Below, piece after piece: positions 1 through 9,297 of a DNA stretch of 64,000 nucleotides. Source of the DNA: Pseudonocardia nematodicida (GTDB lineage: Bacteria; Actinomycetota; Actinomycetes; Mycobacteriales; Pseudonocardiaceae); NCBI RefSeq assembly GCF_040105385.1, contig NZ_JBEDNQ010000013.1:1-64000 (forward strand), given 5' to 3'. The number at the start of each line of letters is the position of its first letter. The first letter of the stretch is position 1. The position numbers were made by a program, and so were the translations under genes. The notes under the pieces are model-generated. The model made no database searches. It saw only the letters and a list, made by a program, of their open reading frames with translations, and was not told the origin of the DNA.

Positions 1-350
1 CCCACCCTCGGCAGAAGGTGAACAATGCATCCCACAACCCCGCACCCGCAACACCTGCCGGCTTGACACGGACACGGTTTAGCCTCTTCCGCTTTCGCTC
101 GCCACTACTCACGGAATCACGGTTGTTTTCTCTTCCTGTGGGTACTGAGATGTTTCACTTCCCCACGTTCCCTCCACGCACCCTATGAATTCAGGTACGG
201 GTAACACCCCATGACGGGTGCTGGGTTTCCCCATTCGGACACCCTCGGATCACAGCTCGGTTGACAGCTCCCCGAGGACTATCGCGGCCTCCCACGTCCT
301 TCATCGGCTCCTGATGCCCAGGCATCCACCATGTGCTCTCAACAACTTGA
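1..350 (-). rRNA. 23S ribosomal RNA, 5' end (partial)
   Basis: The minus strand reads the conserved 5' end of bacterial 23S rRNA, including the segment for pairing with 5.8S-like helices (GCACATGGTGGATGCCTGG) and the GATGAAGGACGTGGGAGG stretch. The 5' end is placed near 350 by comparison with known actinobacterial 23S ends. The rest of the gene lies beyond the left edge of the window. Confidence 0.95.
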
Positions 351-2179
<1,829 letters not shown>

Positions 2180-2276
2180 AAACCCTGACAAACAAACAAC
2201 TGCGATCCGCCAACCCGACGGGGCCGGGCAACGAACCGTCAAACAATCTGGCATAAAAACGCCAAACATAGCTCGA

Positions 2277-2299
2277 CACACTGTTGAGTTCTCAAAGGA
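2277..2299 (-). promoter_or_regulatory. rrn leader boxA-like antitermination/processing element
   Basis: The minus strand reads TCCTTTGAGAACTCAACAG followed by TGTG, the conserved actinobacterial 16S leader motif. It includes a boxA-like core thought to bind NusB/NusE for antitermination. It sits about 100 bases upstream of the 16S 5' end, as expected. Confidence 0.7.
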
Positions 2300-2465
2300 C
2301 ACCCACACCACATCACCGACCGATAAGCCGGATCCGAAGGTGGATCACCTTGGCCCCACCACGATAACCACGCCGGAAAATCCGGGGCCTACCGGGGGGC
2401 GGCCAGCGGGCCTGTTGACCGGGCTCCAGGGCCCGTTCTGTCCGGCTCACTCGCTGACAGGAAAT

Positions 2466-2495
2466 AAGTTACGGCATGCTGTCAGGGCCCGTCAA
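2466..2495 (-). promoter_or_regulatory. Candidate rrn promoter
   Basis: On the minus strand a -35 TTGACG (2490-2495) is followed after 18 bases by a -10 TAACTT (2466-2471). This gives a start near 2459, about 280 bases before the 16S 5' end. The match to the sigma-70/HrdB consensus and the position fit an rrn promoter. Other promoters further upstream are possible: an A/T-rich patch lies at 2716-2728. Confidence 0.6.
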
Positions 2496-2913
2496 ACCGG
2501 GGTCGGAAACACCGGCTGACCTGCGCGAACACGCTCCACAGCCGCGCCGGCCCACGATGGGCACCGACCCCGTCGCGCGACGAACGGTCGTCGCCACGGG
2601 CCTCCTCCGCATACTGGTTGACCTGGCCGGATCCCGCAAGAGCTGGTCCACTTCGGTCCTCCTGCGGGCCGACACCGCCGTCGTTCGTCCGAGGTCGGAT
2701 GTGCGGCAGGCGATCTGAAAATTTTTTCCGGCCGTCCACCGTGTACTGCCGGGCGACGAACGGTCGGCACGGGGCGCACCGGTTCCCGGCGAATCGGTCA
2801 CGGTGGGTGTGCGGGCGGTCATCGTGACGATCGGACCGCTCGGCGTGTGGCGCAGGCCGGAAGCCGGGGTGGTGGCTCGGAGCCGCTCCCGCCACCTCGG
2901 CGAGACTCCCGGG
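2496..2913. other. Non-coding region upstream of rrn
   Basis: About 420 bases between the rrn promoter and the next gene. Open frames run through on both strands, but none has a family I recognise or a convincing ribosome-binding site. The only notable feature is the A/T-rich run at 2716-2728 (GAAAATTTTTTCC), unusual in this G/C background, which could be an upstream activating element for another rrn promoter. Confidence 0.4.
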
Positions 2914-3558
2914 ATGCGCAGCGACGGAGATGTCCTCGATCCGGTGCTCCACCGGTTGCGTGCCGACCCGGGCCCGACCGCCGCGGAGTGGTGTCGTGCT
3001 CCGGGGGCGAGCAGCCGGGTCCGGGCGACGGTCGCTCCGTCCGGTGTCGTCCTCGAGGCGCGCGGGGGCTCGCCCGCGTACCTGCCGGCGTCGCCGACCG
3101 CGCTCCCCGTCCGGCCCCGGTCGGTGGACCGGATCGCGCTCCCCCTGGTGCTTCCGCTCTTACCCGACATGGACGGGCTGTTCGCCGAGATGCGCCGGGT
3201 CCTCGCGCCGCACGGACTGCTGTCGCTGATGGTCCCTGCCCCGGTGTCGCTCGGCTGGCGGGAGCGTGGGCTGACCCGGGCGGTCCGCGGGGCGTGGCGG
3301 CACCGGTCGGCGGTCGAGCATCCGGAGTGGCTGGCGTCGTCGGCCGATTTCGCGGTCCTGGCCGACGACCGGCTGGGTTTCGTCCTCGACGTTCCGGCCG
3401 TGGACGGCGCGGGGCGGGAACGGAGGCACGACATCGACCTGCTGTGCCGGGCGGGGGTCTACCCGCCGGACCTTCCCGACGACGTCCGGGACTCCCTGGC
3501 CGCGCACCGCTCGGCCGCGCACAGGGTGCGGCTGCGCCGGATCGTCGCCCGGCGCTGA
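2914..3558 (+). CDS. Methyltransferase-like protein lacking the SAM glycine-rich motif
   Basis: This 214-aa protein has, at about residues 70-105, the motif-III/post-III part of a class I methyltransferase fold (a VDRIALPLVLP strand, then EMRRVLAPHGLLSLMVP), as in Methyltransf_11 proteins. The N-terminal SAM-binding GxGxG loop is not visible, so it may be inactive or bind something else. I chose the ATG at 2914 because the longer upstream frame (from 2803) has an atypical Arg-rich N terminus; the start is uncertain. It stands alone next to the rrn operon and its substrate is unknown. Confidence 0.55.
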   Translation: MRSDGDVLDPVLHRLRADPGPTAAEWCRAPGASSRVRATVAPSGVVLEARGGSPAYLPASPTALPVRPRSVDRIALPLVLPLLPDMDGLFAEMRRVLAPHGLLSLMVPAPVSLGWRERGLTRAVRGAWRHRSAVEHPEWLASSADFAVLADDRLGFVLDVPAVDGAGRERRHDIDLLCRAGVYPPDLPDDVRDSLAAHRSAAHRVRLRRIVARR

Positions 3559-3692
3559 GCGGACGCCACCCGGCACCGCGCGGAGCGCGCGTCGCCGCCC
3601 CGCGGCAAGCGGGCCGGTACCCCGGAGCGGGAGCCGGCACCGAGCCGAGGGCGCACCGTCACCGCGCGGCCCGCGTCGGCCGGCGACGTCGG

Positions 3693-4496
3693 TCAGTTCG
3701 AGGTGGCGATCTCCGCGGCCGCCCCGGCGACGCGCAGGTGCTGCGCCTGTGGCGCATCGGCCGGGACGTCCACGACGTCGGCGACGATCGCGGTGATGTT
3801 GTCCGGTCCCCCGCCGTCGTTGGAGAGCTCGATCAGGCGGGCGACGACGTCCTCCGGCTCGGTACCGGAGCCCAGCTCCTGCCGCAGCGCGTCGTCGTCG
3901 AGCACGGCCGTCACGCCGTCCGAGCACAGCAGGAAGCGGTCGCCCTCGGCGATGTCGATCCGGTCGAGATCGGGCTCCGGGGCGTGGTCGGTGCTCAGCG
4001 CGCGCATCAGCACCGAGCGGCGCGGATGGTGCGCCGCCTCCTCCGGCGTGATCTGCCCCTGGTCGACCAGCTGCTGGACCATGGTGTGGTCGTGGGTGAG
4101 CTGGTCGAGCTCGCCCGCACGCAGCCGGTAGATCCGCGAGTCGCCGATGTGCGCCAGTGCCAGCTGCTCACCGGTCAGCAGCAGGGAGACGACCGTCGTC
4201 CCCATGCCGCGGGTCTCCGGGTCGTCGCTCGCCCGCTGCCCGAGCCGGTCGGTCGCGTCGGCGAGCACCGAGTTCAGCTCCGCGTCGAGGTCGACGTCCG
4301 AGAGATCCTCGGGCAGACGCGCGTCCATCTCGGTGAACGCCGACACCGTCGTCGCACTCGCGATCTCGCCGTGGGCGTGCCCGCCCATGCCGTCGGCGAC
4401 GATCAGCAGGCGGCCGGTCGTCGCCCCGGAGTCCTGGTTCGACGTCCGGCGGCGACCCACATCCGACCCGATTGCGGATCGCAGTCCCAGAACCAT
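3693..4496 (-). CDS. PP2C-family serine/threonine protein phosphatase
   Basis: This 267-aa cytosolic protein removes phosphate from Ser/Thr of proteins using two metal ions. The PPM/PP2C motifs are complete: Asp22 (NQD), DGMGG at 35-39, GMGTT at 97-101, GDSR at 118-121, SDGV at 192-195 and GGPDNI at 229-234. The metal-binding aspartates are D22, D35, D193 and D232. It lacks the C-terminal membrane and extracellular part of mycobacterial PstP and has no kinase gene beside it, so it is a soluble single-domain member. Its partner kinase is not in this window. Confidence 0.93.
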   Translation of the reverse strand: MVLGLRSAIGSDVGRRRTSNQDSGATTGRLLIVADGMGGHAHGEIASATTVSAFTEMDARLPEDLSDVDLDAELNSVLADATDRLGQRASDDPETRGMGTTVVSLLLTGEQLALAHIGDSRIYRLRAGELDQLTHDHTMVQQLVDQGQITPEEAAHHPRRSVLMRALSTDHAPEPDLDRIDIAEGDRFLLCSDGVTAVLDDDALRQELGSGTEPEDVVARLIELSNDGGGPDNITAIVADVVDVPADAPQAQHLRVAGAAAEIATSN

Positions 4497-4658
4497 GCCG
4501 ACAGTATGGACGTCACCGTCCGTCAGCGTTGCAGGCGAGGCCCGTTTCCGTGGCGGCTTCCACCGGACGGATGGCGTTCGGCACGCCGTCCGAGGGGTCG
4601 TGGCGGTGTCGGCCGGGTGGTCGGGGACACGTGTTCGCTACCGTGTGCGCTGGAGCTC

Positions 4659-4732
4659 GCCCTCGTAGCTCAGCTGGATAGAGCAAGAGCCTTCTAATCT
4701 CTAGGTCGCAGGTTCGAGTCCTGCCGGGGGCA
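4659..4732 (+). tRNA. tRNA-Arg (anticodon UCU)
   Basis: A 74-base cloverleaf. The acceptor stem GCCCTCG pairs with CGGGGGC (one G-U pair), the D stem is GCTC/GAGC and the T arm is GCAGG-TTCGAGT-CCTGC. The anticodon TCT is at 4693-4695 and the discriminator base is A at 4732. CCA is not encoded. The base pair closing the anticodon loop (position 31-39) is a C-U mismatch. It decodes AGA, a rare codon in this genome. Confidence 0.92.
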
Positions 4733-4804
4733 CACGACGCACGTCCGACGCGGCGCGCCACCGCGCCGGTGGCGCCCGTCCCCGGCACGACGGGAGCGCC
4801 GGTC

Positions 4805-5074
4805 TCACTCGAGTCCGCGCGCCGCGAGCCCGTCGAGATGGAGCACCCCGTCGTCGCCGTACTTCGCGGCGGTCGCGTCGACGCCCTTCGTGACGAGCTG
4901 CGCGAGGTTCGCGGCGTGCCCGTGGCCGAGTCCGTGCTCGGTCTTGAGCCAGGCGATGACCTCGCCCGCCTTCGCACCCAGCAGCCCGCACTCCTCCGCG
5001 AGTTCGAGGAACCGGCGTGGGGTGGTGCCGGTCTGGCGCTCGGCGTTGTCGAGGTAGGTCTGGAATCCGCTCAT
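4805..5074 (-). CDS. DUF4287 domain protein
   Basis: This 89-aa protein begins MSGFQTYLDNAERQTG and continues with LKTEHGLGHGHAANLAQ, the pattern of the DUF4287 family of small soluble proteins of unknown function, often annotated as DUF4287-containing or linked to DUF5655. I chose the ATG at 5074 rather than an earlier one at 5122 because a strong ribosome-binding site (GGAGGAAG) lies directly upstream. It stands alone between the tRNA-Arg gene and the AurF/FprB pair. Confidence 0.75.
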   Translation of the reverse strand: MSGFQTYLDNAERQTGTTPRRFLELAEECGLLGAKAGEVIAWLKTEHGLGHGHAANLAQLVTKGVDATAAKYGDDGVLHLDGLAARGLE

Positions 5075-5173
5075 CGCGCTTCCTCCGGTTCGTCGAGAGA
5101 TGCGTCGATCATGACGGATCATCGGTCCACAGAGGATCGATTTCCCCAGGCGACCGGTGACCGGCCTCCGCCG

Positions 5174-6640
5174 TCACCCCCGCACGGCGGTGCGCCACCG
5201 GGACCACGGGCGCCGCCGCGCCGGCAGCCGCCCGGCCGCGGCGTCGTCGAGCAGCGACCCGACGGTCTCCGCGGCGCACCGCCGGTTCGCACCGATCCCA
5301 CCCGATGCCCCCCGCTTGATCCAGCCGACGACGTAGTGGCCGGGCCGGCCGGCGACCCGGCCCGCGTCGTGCGGGATCACGCCGCGGGCGTCGTCGAACG
5401 GCAGCCCCGGAACCGGCCGGCCGCGGTGCCCGACGGCCCGTACGACCAGGCCGGCCGGGATGTCGACCCCGACGGTTCGCACGCTCCGCACCCGGCCGAC
5501 CCCGTCGATCCGGTCGGGGGCGGAGTGGAACCGGAACACCACCCGCGGGCCCGCCGGCGGCGCCGACCAGTCGACGGGCGTGCGCGCCGCATCCCGCAGC
5601 AGACCCGCACCGGGGCCGTCGAGCGACGGAGCGATTCGCGGGTCGTGGTCGTCGACGACGACCGGCACCGCGGCCCGGCCGAGCAGCTCGCGCAGCTCCG
5701 GTGCGGTCGCCGCCACCGTCTCCGGGCCCCTCCGGCCGAGCAACACGACCTCCCGCGGCACACCGGAGCGTGCGGCGCCGGACCGCAGCGCCACCAGCGC
5801 GTGCGGGGCGATCGGCGTGCCGGCCAGGTCGTCGGGGTCGGCGGTGAGGACCCGGGCGATGTCGATCGCGACGTTGCCGGTGCCGACCACCACCACCCGC
5901 GACGCCGGCTCGACCGCGTCGGCGGGCACGTCCGGCCGGCCGTTGTACCAGCCGACGACGGTGTCCGCGTCGACGCTGCCCGGCAGCTCCTCCCCCGGCA
6001 CACCGAGCTCACGGGACGCGGACGCGCCGACCGCCCAGACCACGGCGTCGTGGCGCGCGGACAGCTCGTCGGGACGAGCCTCGACGCCCAGCCGCATCCG
6101 CACCCTCGGGTGGGCGTGCATGTGGGCGAACGACTCGGCGATCCGCCGCGTGGCCGGATGGTCCGGGGCGACGCCGTAGCGGACCAGCCCGCCCGGGGTA
6201 GCCATCCGGTCGATCAGCGTCACCCGGGACGGGCTGTGCAGCAACAGTTCCCGTGCCGCGTACATGCCGGCCGGACCGGTGCCGACCACCGCGACGTCCA
6301 GCGGCTCCGCACCCGCGGGCGTGCCCGGGCCGAACGAGGGCGGACCCCACTCGTGGAACAGCGGCGAGACGGACTCCGCGACCGGCCGGTCGTCGTAGTA
6401 CGCGGCGTTGACCTCGGCGTAGCCGGCGAGCGGGCCGGTCAGCCGCTCGACCGGGTGCACCGCGTCGACCGGGCAGGCGTCCGCGCAGGCCCCGCAGTCG
6501 ATGCACGCCCGTGGGTCCACGAACAGCATGTCCGTGCTCGTGAAGTCCGGCTCGTCCGGCGTGGGGTGGATGCAGTTGACCGGGCAGGCGGCGACGCAGG
6601 AGGCGTCGGCACAGCAGGACTGGGTGATCGCGAACGCCAC
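5174..6640 (-). CDS. Ferredoxin/ferredoxin-NADP(+) reductase fusion (FprB type)
   Basis: This 488-aa protein passes electrons between NADPH and iron-sulfur clusters. The first ~60 residues are a two-cluster ferredoxin (cysteines 9, 10, 15, 19, 23 and then 46, 49, 52, 56 with the CIDCGACADACP motif). An adrenodoxin-reductase-like FAD domain follows (VVGTGPAGMYAARELL from about residue 117) with a second, NADPH-binding, Rossmann segment (VVVVGTGNVAIDIARVL). This is the layout of mycobacterial FprB. It starts with GTG 9 bases after the AurF-like gene, so the two form an operon. The likely role is electron supply to that diiron oxygenase. Confidence 0.9.
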   Translation of the reverse strand: MAFAITQSCCADASCVAACPVNCIHPTPDEPDFTSTDMLFVDPRACIDCGACADACPVDAVHPVERLTGPLAGYAEVNAAYYDDRPVAESVSPLFHEWGPPSFGPGTPAGAEPLDVAVVGTGPAGMYAARELLLHSPSRVTLIDRMATPGGLVRYGVAPDHPATRRIAESFAHMHAHPRVRMRLGVEARPDELSARHDAVVWAVGASASRELGVPGEELPGSVDADTVVGWYNGRPDVPADAVEPASRVVVVGTGNVAIDIARVLTADPDDLAGTPIAPHALVALRSGAARSGVPREVVLLGRRGPETVAATAPELRELLGRAAVPVVVDDHDPRIAPSLDGPGAGLLRDAARTPVDWSAPPAGPRVVFRFHSAPDRIDGVGRVRSVRTVGVDIPAGLVVRAVGHRGRPVPGLPFDDARGVIPHDAGRVAGRPGHYVVGWIKRGASGGIGANRRCAAETVGSLLDDAAAGRLPARRRPWSRWRTAVRG

Positions 6641-6649
6641 GGCGCGCGC

Positions 6650-7537
6650 TCAGATCAGGTTCGCGCGCCGGTAGAACCACAGCGCGGGCCGGGTGAGCAA
6701 CCCGCACGAGCCGAGGAACTCCATCAACCCCGCGCACGACGACCGCAGCAGCGCCTTGTGGTGCTCGTTGGCCCGGGCCTCCCGCACCGCCCGCCGGGTG
6801 TCCAGGCCGGCGTTCGCGTAGACCTGCGGGCTCCACATACTGGTGACGATCATGTAGGCGGCCGCGGCGACCACCACCGCGTCGACCCCGCGGCGCAGCC
6901 GGCCGGCCCCGGCGAGGCGCTCCCGGGTCTCGTCCCGGGCGAACGCCATGTGCCTCGACTCCTCGACCACGTGGATGTTGGTGATCGTCCGGACGAACGG
7001 GGCGACGCGCTCGTCGCGCATCCAGTCCCGCTGCATGACGTCGAGCACCTCCTCGGCCACCAGGATCGAGGCGTAGGCGGCCTCGCCGGAGGCGACCGCG
7101 GCGAACACCCGGCCCAGCTCCACCGTGGACCGCTTCGGGACGTACGCCGGGGCGCCGAGCTTCGCGGCACCGCGGGCGAACATGATCGAGTGCCGGCACT
7201 CGTCGGCGATCTCGGTGAGCGCCCACTGGAACGCCGGGTCGGTCGGGTCCTTGGCGTAGAAGTCCCGCAGCACCATCTGCTGCAGGATCATCTCGAACCA
7301 GATGCCGGTCGAGGCGATCGACGCCGACTCGTGGCGGGTCAGCTCGCGGCGCTGCTCCTCGGGCATCCCGTCCCAGTACGCCGTGCCGTACAGCGAGCTC
7401 CACTCCGGACTCATGCCGTGGTGTCCCGGGTCCAGCGGCGTCTCCCAGTCCACCTCGCTGACGGGGTCGTAGGACAGCTGGTCCGACGAGCGCAGCAGCC
7501 GCTGCGCCGTGCTCTCCCGGTGGACGGTCGTGGTCAT
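6650..7537 (-). CDS. AurF-like diiron oxygenase
   Basis: This 295-aa soluble protein belongs to the p-aminobenzoate N-oxygenase AurF family (diiron enzymes of ferritin-like fold that oxidise arylamines or other substrates). Candidate metal ligands are E82, the E-x2-H of E113/H116 (ADECRH), E162 or E163, and the H-x3-E-x2-H of H189/E193/H196 (IHVVEESRH), matching the AurF ligand pattern. A good ribosome-binding site (GAGGAG) precedes the ATG. The fused ferredoxin reductase follows at once, giving a complete oxygenase plus reductase unit. The substrate is unknown; no biosynthetic cluster surrounds it. Confidence 0.85.
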   Translation of the reverse strand: MTTTVHRESTAQRLLRSSDQLSYDPVSEVDWETPLDPGHHGMSPEWSSLYGTAYWDGMPEEQRRELTRHESASIASTGIWFEMILQQMVLRDFYAKDPTDPAFQWALTEIADECRHSIMFARGAAKLGAPAYVPKRSTVELGRVFAAVASGEAAYASILVAEEVLDVMQRDWMRDERVAPFVRTITNIHVVEESRHMAFARDETRERLAGAGRLRRGVDAVVVAAAAYMIVTSMWSPQVYANAGLDTRRAVREARANEHHKALLRSSCAGLMEFLGSCGLLTRPALWFYRRANLI

Positions 7538-7565
7538 CCCGGCTCCTCACGGACGTCGTCGTCGA

Positions 7566-7605
7566 GTGCTGTAACCGGCGGTAACGTTACCACCGGTTAC
7601 AGCAC
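7566..7605. promoter_or_regulatory. 40-bp nested palindromic operator upstream of AurF-like gene
   Basis: The site has 13-base outer arms (GTGCTGTAACCGG and its complement) around an inner perfect 12-bp palindrome GGTAACGTTACC. It can be read as GTAAC-N5-GTAAC directly abutting GTTAC-N5-GTTAC. Half-sites repeat every 10 bp on one face of the helix. It lies 29-68 bases upstream of the AurF-like start and 23 bases past the stop of the transporter gene. It fits binding of two dimers of a TetR-type regulator, but no regulator gene is adjacent. Confidence 0.8.
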
Positions 7606-7627
7606 CGCGCGACGGTCCGGAAGAAGA

Positions 7628-8926
7628 TCAGCAGAGCGAGTCGGCGGGCTTCGGGTTGGCCATGCCGAACAGCGGCCGCAGCCTCAGCCCGACCCAGGTC
7701 CCGCCGAGCGCGACGACCGCCCAGGCCCAGCCGTGCAGGCTGAACGAGGCGATCCCGGAGAAGTAGGCGCCGATGTTGCAGCCCCCGGCCAGGCGGGCGC
7801 CGTAGCCCATCGCGATGCCGCCGAGCACCGCGCCGAGCGCCAGCTTCCACGGGACCCGCTTGTGCAGCACGAACGCGCCGCCGGCCGCGGACGCGATCAG
7901 CGCGCCGATCATGATGCCGACGTCGAGGTTGGAGATCCGGTCCGCGAGCACCGGGTTCGCCAGCGCCTCGGCGTTCGCCGGGACCTGCCAGTACGCCGTG
8001 CCCGCCATGTCGGCACCGAACAGCTCCAGGAACTTCGACCCCCACAGCGCGAACGCCGACGTCACGCCCCACGGGGCGGCCGAGACGAACAGCACCGCGG
8101 CGTTGAGGCCCGCCAGCACGAGCGCGCCGACCCACATCGGCCAGGACCCGCGCAGCACCCGGGCGATCCCGCGGGCCGACGGCGGGCGCTCGACCGGCGG
8201 CGGCGTCCGGCGCCGCGCGACCACCCAGGTGCCGACGGTGATCGCGGACAGCGCGAGCAGGGTGACGGCCAGCGCGCCGGGGTAGCCCAGCAGCGCCGCC
8301 AGGTCGACCGACGCCCCGCGCGGCACGGTCTCGGTCCAGAAGGTGTGCGTGAACACCGCGAACATCGATCCGACGACGAACCCGAACAGGGTCAGCACGA
8401 TCGCGCTCTGCCCGCTGCCGACCGCGAACAGCGTCCCGGAGGCGCACGACCCGCCGACCTGCATCCCGACGCCGAACAGGAACGCGCCGACGACGAGCGG
8501 GATCCCGATCGGGTTGACGTACCCGCTCGGCTCGCCGGCCAGCGCGAACCCGGAGCTCAGGATCACCGCGAACAGCACCGACGCCGTCCCCAGCATGATC
8601 ATGTGCGCGCGGATCGCGGCGCCCTGCCCGACCGCGACGAGCTGGCGCCATCCCGAGGTGAAGCCGAACCGGGAGTGGAACAGCGTGAAGCCGAGGGCGA
8701 GACCGAGCGCGGCGGTGCCGACCATCGTGGCCGGCGCGACCGTGCCCACCCCGATCAGGAACAGCACGGCGAGCACGAGACCGATCGCGACGACCCGCCA
8801 CTGCGGCGGCTTCGCGGCGCGGTCCTGCGGACCGAACGCGGACCGCTCGCGCGCGGGAATGCCGCGCAGCGCGCGGACCAGGGCCGACGGGCGTCCGGTG
8901 GACGGCTCGTCGCTGACGACGGACAT
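7628..8926 (-). CDS. YeeE/YedE-family sulfur-compound (thiosulfate) transporter
   Basis: This 432-aa inner-membrane protein has about ten hydrophobic segments after a 40-residue polar N terminus. It has two conserved cysteine motifs, GGSCASG (Cys161) and GGCNIGAYF (Cys383), in two homologous halves, as in TsuA, whose cysteines relay thiosulfate through the membrane. I infer uptake of thiosulfate or a related sulfur compound. The ATG is preceded by AGGAG. No sulfurtransferase (TsuB/TusA-like) gene is beside it. It diverges from the MFS gene at 9298. Confidence 0.85.
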   Translation of the reverse strand: MSVVSDEPSTGRPSALVRALRGIPARERSAFGPQDRAAKPPQWRVVAIGLVLAVLFLIGVGTVAPATMVGTAALGLALGFTLFHSRFGFTSGWRQLVAVGQGAAIRAHMIMLGTASVLFAVILSSGFALAGEPSGYVNPIGIPLVVGAFLFGVGMQVGGSCASGTLFAVGSGQSAIVLTLFGFVVGSMFAVFTHTFWTETVPRGASVDLAALLGYPGALAVTLLALSAITVGTWVVARRRTPPPVERPPSARGIARVLRGSWPMWVGALVLAGLNAAVLFVSAAPWGVTSAFALWGSKFLELFGADMAGTAYWQVPANAEALANPVLADRISNLDVGIMIGALIASAAGGAFVLHKRVPWKLALGAVLGGIAMGYGARLAGGCNIGAYFSGIASFSLHGWAWAVVALGGTWVGLRLRPLFGMANPKPADSLC

Positions 8927-9297
8927 GACTCTCCTGACGAAGGACGGTCGGGCCCGGACCGGCGACGGCGGCGGTCACGGGTGGATCGGGGTGGGCCTCG
9001 ACGAACGCGGGGCTGCCGGGGCGCGGCCGCGCCGGCGGGTGAGGGGCCCGGGCGGCCCCGCGGCGCCCGGCCACCAGTGTGCAGGCACGGCGCCACGCCG
9101 CCGCGCCACCCCGCACCGTGAAACGATCGAGTGAGTCACCCCACAGTGGACCCCGTCCGAGTGACCACGCAGAGCAGTCGTTCCGTGACAGGATCTTTGC
9201 GACACTCCGGTCGTCGCGGGACGGTTCGCCCCCGGCGCCCGCCCCCGCAGTGCGGGACCGCGCGTCCGGAATACGGCCGACCGTCAGGGACCCGCTC
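8927..9297. other. Divergent intergenic region between transporter genes
   Basis: About 370 bases separate two divergent transporter genes and must hold both promoters. I see no gene. A small inverted repeat, CCCGC-AGT-GCGGG, lies at 9244-9256, 42 bases before the MFS start. A G/C-run-rich stretch lies at 9000-9075. No clear -35/-10 pair stands out on either strand. Confidence 0.4.

Noticed and set aside
4769..9121. A 1,450-codon open frame on the plus strand
   Set aside because: It is an antisense shadow of four real minus-strand genes; high G/C content removes stops. The composition (runs of Arg, Pro, Asp, Gln) is not protein-like.
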